Source of the DNA: CBDDCA01 sp965218205
Lineage (GTDB): Bacteria > Spirochaetota > Spirochaetia > WTKD01 > G963693115
Direction of reading: 5' to 3'
Assembly: GCA_965218205.1 (NCBI GenBank)
Contig: OZ244590.1
Location: forward strand, 372,001 to 436,000
Length of the DNA: 64,000 nucleotides
Shown here: positions 63,301 to 64,000 of the stretch, piece by piece
How the letters are laid out: the number at the start of each line of letters is the position of its first letter
Position numbering within the stretch: the stretch's first letter is position 1
Notes under the pieces: model-generated
Seen by the model: only the letters and a program-made list of their open reading frames with translations
Told to the model about the DNA's origin: nothing
Databases searched by the model: none
Program-made: the position numbers and the translations under genes

Positions 63301-63720
63301 GATGCTGTAGTGTTTAATAATAAGATGTGGGTACTGGGAGGACGTAAAGGCAAAGGTCAAGATCAACAGTTAATCAATGGTGTGTGGAGCAGTGCTGATG
63401 GAGAGGTGTGGGAAAGACATGATACAAGTAAGTCGAGTGCTATGTGGATTGTACGTAGTGATCATTCTGCTGCAGTGTTTGATAACAAGATATGGATTTT
63501 TGGAGGAGTACAAAGTAACAACATTAGTTATTTGAATGATGTATGGAGTAGTACGGATGGAAATACATGGAAACAGCAAAATACTATCACGAGTGATGGC
63601 ACTGCTATTTGGGGTAAACGATCAAGTTTTTCTGTTGTAAAATTTAAGAACAAAATCTTTTTATTAGGAGGATGGTCGGGAAAATCTGCTTTTAGTGATG
63701 TTTGGACATTTCCAAACTAA
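57331..63720 (+). CDS. giant surface lipoprotein: Ig-like (SwmB-type) repeat array and C-terminal kelch-like propeller
   Basis: ATG 57331, five bases after GGAGG, gives about 2,129 residues. The lipobox is MMVMGSC, then a Ser/Pro-rich linker. About sixteen beta-rich repeats of 100-110 residues follow, each with PYIVGKEITVxF, SKIxVLKQ, TYRIKLEAGAVKDS and an ending TDKDIxITGG. They resemble SwmB/Big-type Ig-like domains. The last 320 residues have six kelch-type units (KIWVLGG...NEVWSSADG...W) that probably close a beta-propeller. Two neighbouring repeat pairs are near-identical. It is likely an adhesin or ligand-binding surface protein. Confidence 0.85.
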   Translation: MDQKSNKRKIGQIKHRYIVLGAILLMMVMGSCEEPESSSSAPSTPPPPQPQPTVFSLEELYKQEEKLVVLFSAPLASYEGSKIVVNKTVKGGTATKLALTKDYTLKLEGKTIEITFTKKVAKDEIYEVQIQAEGVKSTAGKTNEQAEQKQVTINKEPELERGLWYIEPTGGKKIIITFNEEVKVLDASKIKVQKQGSGGYAEVEVVSVVVKEADKSQLEIELQVAAKAQEKYKVLIEKGGIKGATEGNATKWETGEIEYQQNPLQEQAVYIVGKKITVEFGIALKSIETTKIQVRKKNGANYEELSVSELPDINKQINEEHKKRLELELVQNTQQGEVYRIDFAAGALTDISNQQSVQISPIDKDIEINGGPVLDSNKDPYIVGKEITVVFDKDLVLLDASKIQVLKQSVGGTDFSALNASTLPEANKGVKESNKKQLALTLVGTVQTGEKYRIKLEAGAVRDSDEGNAEIAPIDKDIEIEEKPELSTEDPYIVGREITVSFAGAISLLDASKVKVLKQARGASHFTEVSVSSVALDSNDTTKLTVTVPATQTGEKYRIKLEAGAVENGNKKANEELFPTDRDIEITGGPVLDSSKDPYIVGKEIRVTFDKNVEILDASKIKVLKQAVGGSSFSELNVTALPEANKVLNGSNKKQLELTLVGTVQTGETYRIKLEAGAVKDAGEGNRTIEPTTKDIMITGGPVLDTNKAPYIVGKEITVMFDRNVEILDKSKIQVLKQAVGGSRFSALNASTLPAANKVLNGSNKKQLALTIVGTVQTGETYRIKLEAGAVKDSDEGNTEIAPDNKDIAITGGPVLDSNKAPYIVSKVITVSFDRNVEILDTSKIQVLKKASGGSDFSALNTSALPEANKVLNRSNKKQLELTLVGAVQTGETYRIKLEAGAVKDSDEGNAELAPDNKDIVITGNPVLNNSIPPYIVGTVIRVTFDRVVSIEAKSKIKIKKKARGAADFTELTVSGSNKALDTDKKILKITVPSTTTGDTYRLELEAGAVSANGRDNEAIAPTDKDIVITGGPVLDSSKNPYIVGKKIQVFFTKAIAFLDKSKIQVLKQASGSVNFVALNATALPAANKVINSNDNKQLELTIVGTVQTGDTYRIKLEAGAVKDASEGNAELAPTNKDIMITGGPVLAGNVTLASKVLTVTFDRTITIVSKKKIKVLKKTTSEVAYKEVSVSELPEANKTRASGNDRQLQLTLVGNMRDNDKYRIKLEAGAVKDSDEGNTEIAPTDKDVAVTGGAVLDGSKAMYVVGNEFIIPLDKVVSIEDKSKIILKKQVSGGSTFVDLTDSELPAANKSLVSSNNALKLTVAQTPTKGDTYRIKLEAGAVKVSGDILNDTIVPTNKDIVITGGPVLAGNVTLASKVLTVTFDRTITIVSKKKIKVLKKTTSEVAYKEVSVSELPEANKTRASGNDRQLKLTLVGNLRNNDKYRIKLEAGAVKDSDEGNTEIAPTDKDVAVTGGAVLDGSNDMYVVGNEFIIPLDKVVSIEDKSKIKLKKQAVGGSTFVDLTDSELPAANKSLVSSNNALKLTVAQTPTKGDTYRIKLEAGAVKVSGDILNDTIVPPTNKDIVITGGVVLDSNKAPYIVGTVIVVSFDKNIAFLDKSKIKVHKKVSGGTFTELDDTAVPDNSIVKDTNDEKVLKITVPTPQTRDMYKIELEAGALLSENEGSGAIAPKDKDITIGAGPVLGKGTKPQITKKNVLDVSFPVEVELIAPDSIVVYKKAKGGGSFVTLGASDRTIAVDSTDKKKIQITPKNTIAKEETWKVAFPAGTVLGVASRNGNSGRQETGEYTTDTGDVSAWEQLSTSNPIWSKRAEHATVMFKNKIWVLGGANASDGNNNEVWSSADGKAWKKHDTSKSKPMWGRSNNHGAVVFKDKIWVLGNGSFSSSNNEVWSSADGEIWTKHDTSKSKPMWDARGIKATVFNKKIWILGGTDSVGNGIDGDVWSSADGEIWTKHAIKDSTNDATKLWTVIGDGDAVVFNNKMWVLGGRKGKGQDQQLINGVWSSADGEVWERHDTSKSSAMWIVRSDHSAAVFDNKIWIFGGVQSNNISYLNDVWSSTDGNTWKQQNTITSDGTAIWGKRSSFSVVKFKNKIFLLGGWSGKSAFSDVWTFPN
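60771..62102 (+). repeat. 666-bp tandem duplication within the Ig-like array
   Basis: The unit starting at 60771 recurs from 61437 with very few differences over about 660 bp, spanning two Ig-like domains (222 residues). The first copy starts at GTACTCGCAGGAAATGTTAC. It is a recent in-frame duplication. Confidence 0.85.
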
Positions 63721-63730
63721 AAGTAAACGA

Positions 63731-63764
63731 AAGGAGAGCAGGAGTATTTCTGCTCTCCTTTTTA
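63731..63764 (+). terminator. rho-independent terminator
   Basis: AAGGAGAGCAG (63731-63741) pairs with CTGCTCTCCTT (63750-63760) around an eight-base loop, followed by TTT, ten bases after the giant lipoprotein stop. Confidence 0.88.
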
Positions 63765-63785
63765 TTGTGTAGAGTATAATGAAGT

Positions 63786-64000
63786 ATGAAGTACACCGTG
63801 TTGGTAAGTGCAAATCCTAACCCTGATAGTTTAACAGTACATGTTGCCCAATTATGCTACGATGTACTTCAGAAACATTCAAAGCCAGTAACATACATAT
63901 ACCTTGATGAAATACAGTACAATCCTCTTGTCTCTCAACAGGAAATTTATCGTAGAATGACCTTTGATGAAGCAACAGTAAGACATCAGCAAATCTTACG
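63786..64000 (+). CDS. flavodoxin-fold NAD(P)H-quinone oxidoreductase (5' part)
   Basis: The visible 71 residues (MKYTVLVSANPNPDSLTVHV) show the strand-loop-helix of a flavodoxin-like/NQO fold, with SANPNPDSLT forming the FMN/FAD phosphate loop. The gene runs off the window. TATAAT at 63775-63780 sits only five bases before the ATG. Confidence 0.6.
   Translation, partial: MKYTVLVSANPNPDSLTVHVAQLCYDVLQKHSKPVTYIYLDEIQYNPLVSQQEIYRRMTFDEATVRHQQIL

Overview
The window is a low-GC chromosomal segment from a diderm bacterium, most likely a spirochaete of the Treponema-like type (inference). Supporting signs are a LolCDE lipoprotein-sorting operon, PPi-dependent phosphofructokinase, a PEGA-domain exported protein, many lipoproteins with C-type lipoboxes, BspA-type leucine-rich surface lipoproteins and long poly-G tracts next to surface lipoprotein genes. 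No rRNA, tRNA or CRISPR array was recognised, so the taxonomy rests on gene content only.

Region 1 (1-12.2 kb) is a P-type (Trb-like) type IV secretion/conjugation cluster: trbL (VirB6), trbF (VirB8), trbG (VirB9), trbI (VirB10), a small membrane protein and a TraF-type signal peptidase. Between trbL and trbF, which are normally adjacent, sits a 7 kb catabolic cassette. It holds a divergent putative regulator with two palindromic operators, a beta-hydroxyacid dehydrogenase, a TIM-barrel epimerase, a complete TRAP transporter (P, Q, M) and an orphan ABC sugar-binding protein. The arrangement suggests cargo carried inside a conjugative element.

Region 2 (12.4-28.3 kb) is core genome. It contains the proton-translocating transhydrogenase operon (pntAA-pntAB-pntB), then on the minus strand an exported lipoprotein, a class I aminotransferase, galE, fabH, lolCDE, an exported repeat protein, ftsY, a PEGA protein and prfB. 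prfB carries a canonical programmed +1 frameshift. A tiny 68-residue CxxC protein is encoded on the plus strand, overlapping the end of galE.

Region 3 (28.4-37.7 kb) is an accessory island of surface lipoproteins bounded by an exact 36-bp direct repeat. It contains a three-Fn3 plus ten-repeat BspA lipoprotein, a truncated second copy interrupted by an IS30-family element, and a 1.5k-residue Fn3/BspA lipoprotein. The last has a G12 tract between its start codon and its lipoprotein signal peptide. As written the gene is out of frame; 10 or 13 G would restore it, so it is very probably a phase-variable gene in the OFF state.

Region 4 (37.7-57 kb) returns to housekeeping genes: ribulokinase, serC, a lipoprotein with an HELAH metalloprotease motif, a VanY-type carboxypeptidase, lon, a sugar transferase beside an IS-end remnant, PPi-PFK, a TlpA-like thioredoxin, a membrane adenylate/guanylate cyclase, an archaeal-type UMP kinase and a five-gene oligopeptide ABC transporter (oppA-B-C-D-F).

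Region 5 (57-64 kb) is dominated by a giant (about 2,130-residue) lipoprotein. It is made of about sixteen Ig-like repeats and a C-terminal six-repeat kelch-like propeller. A second poly-G tract (G14), with the same flank as the first, lies just upstream of its promoter. The window ends in a partial flavodoxin-fold quinone reductase gene.
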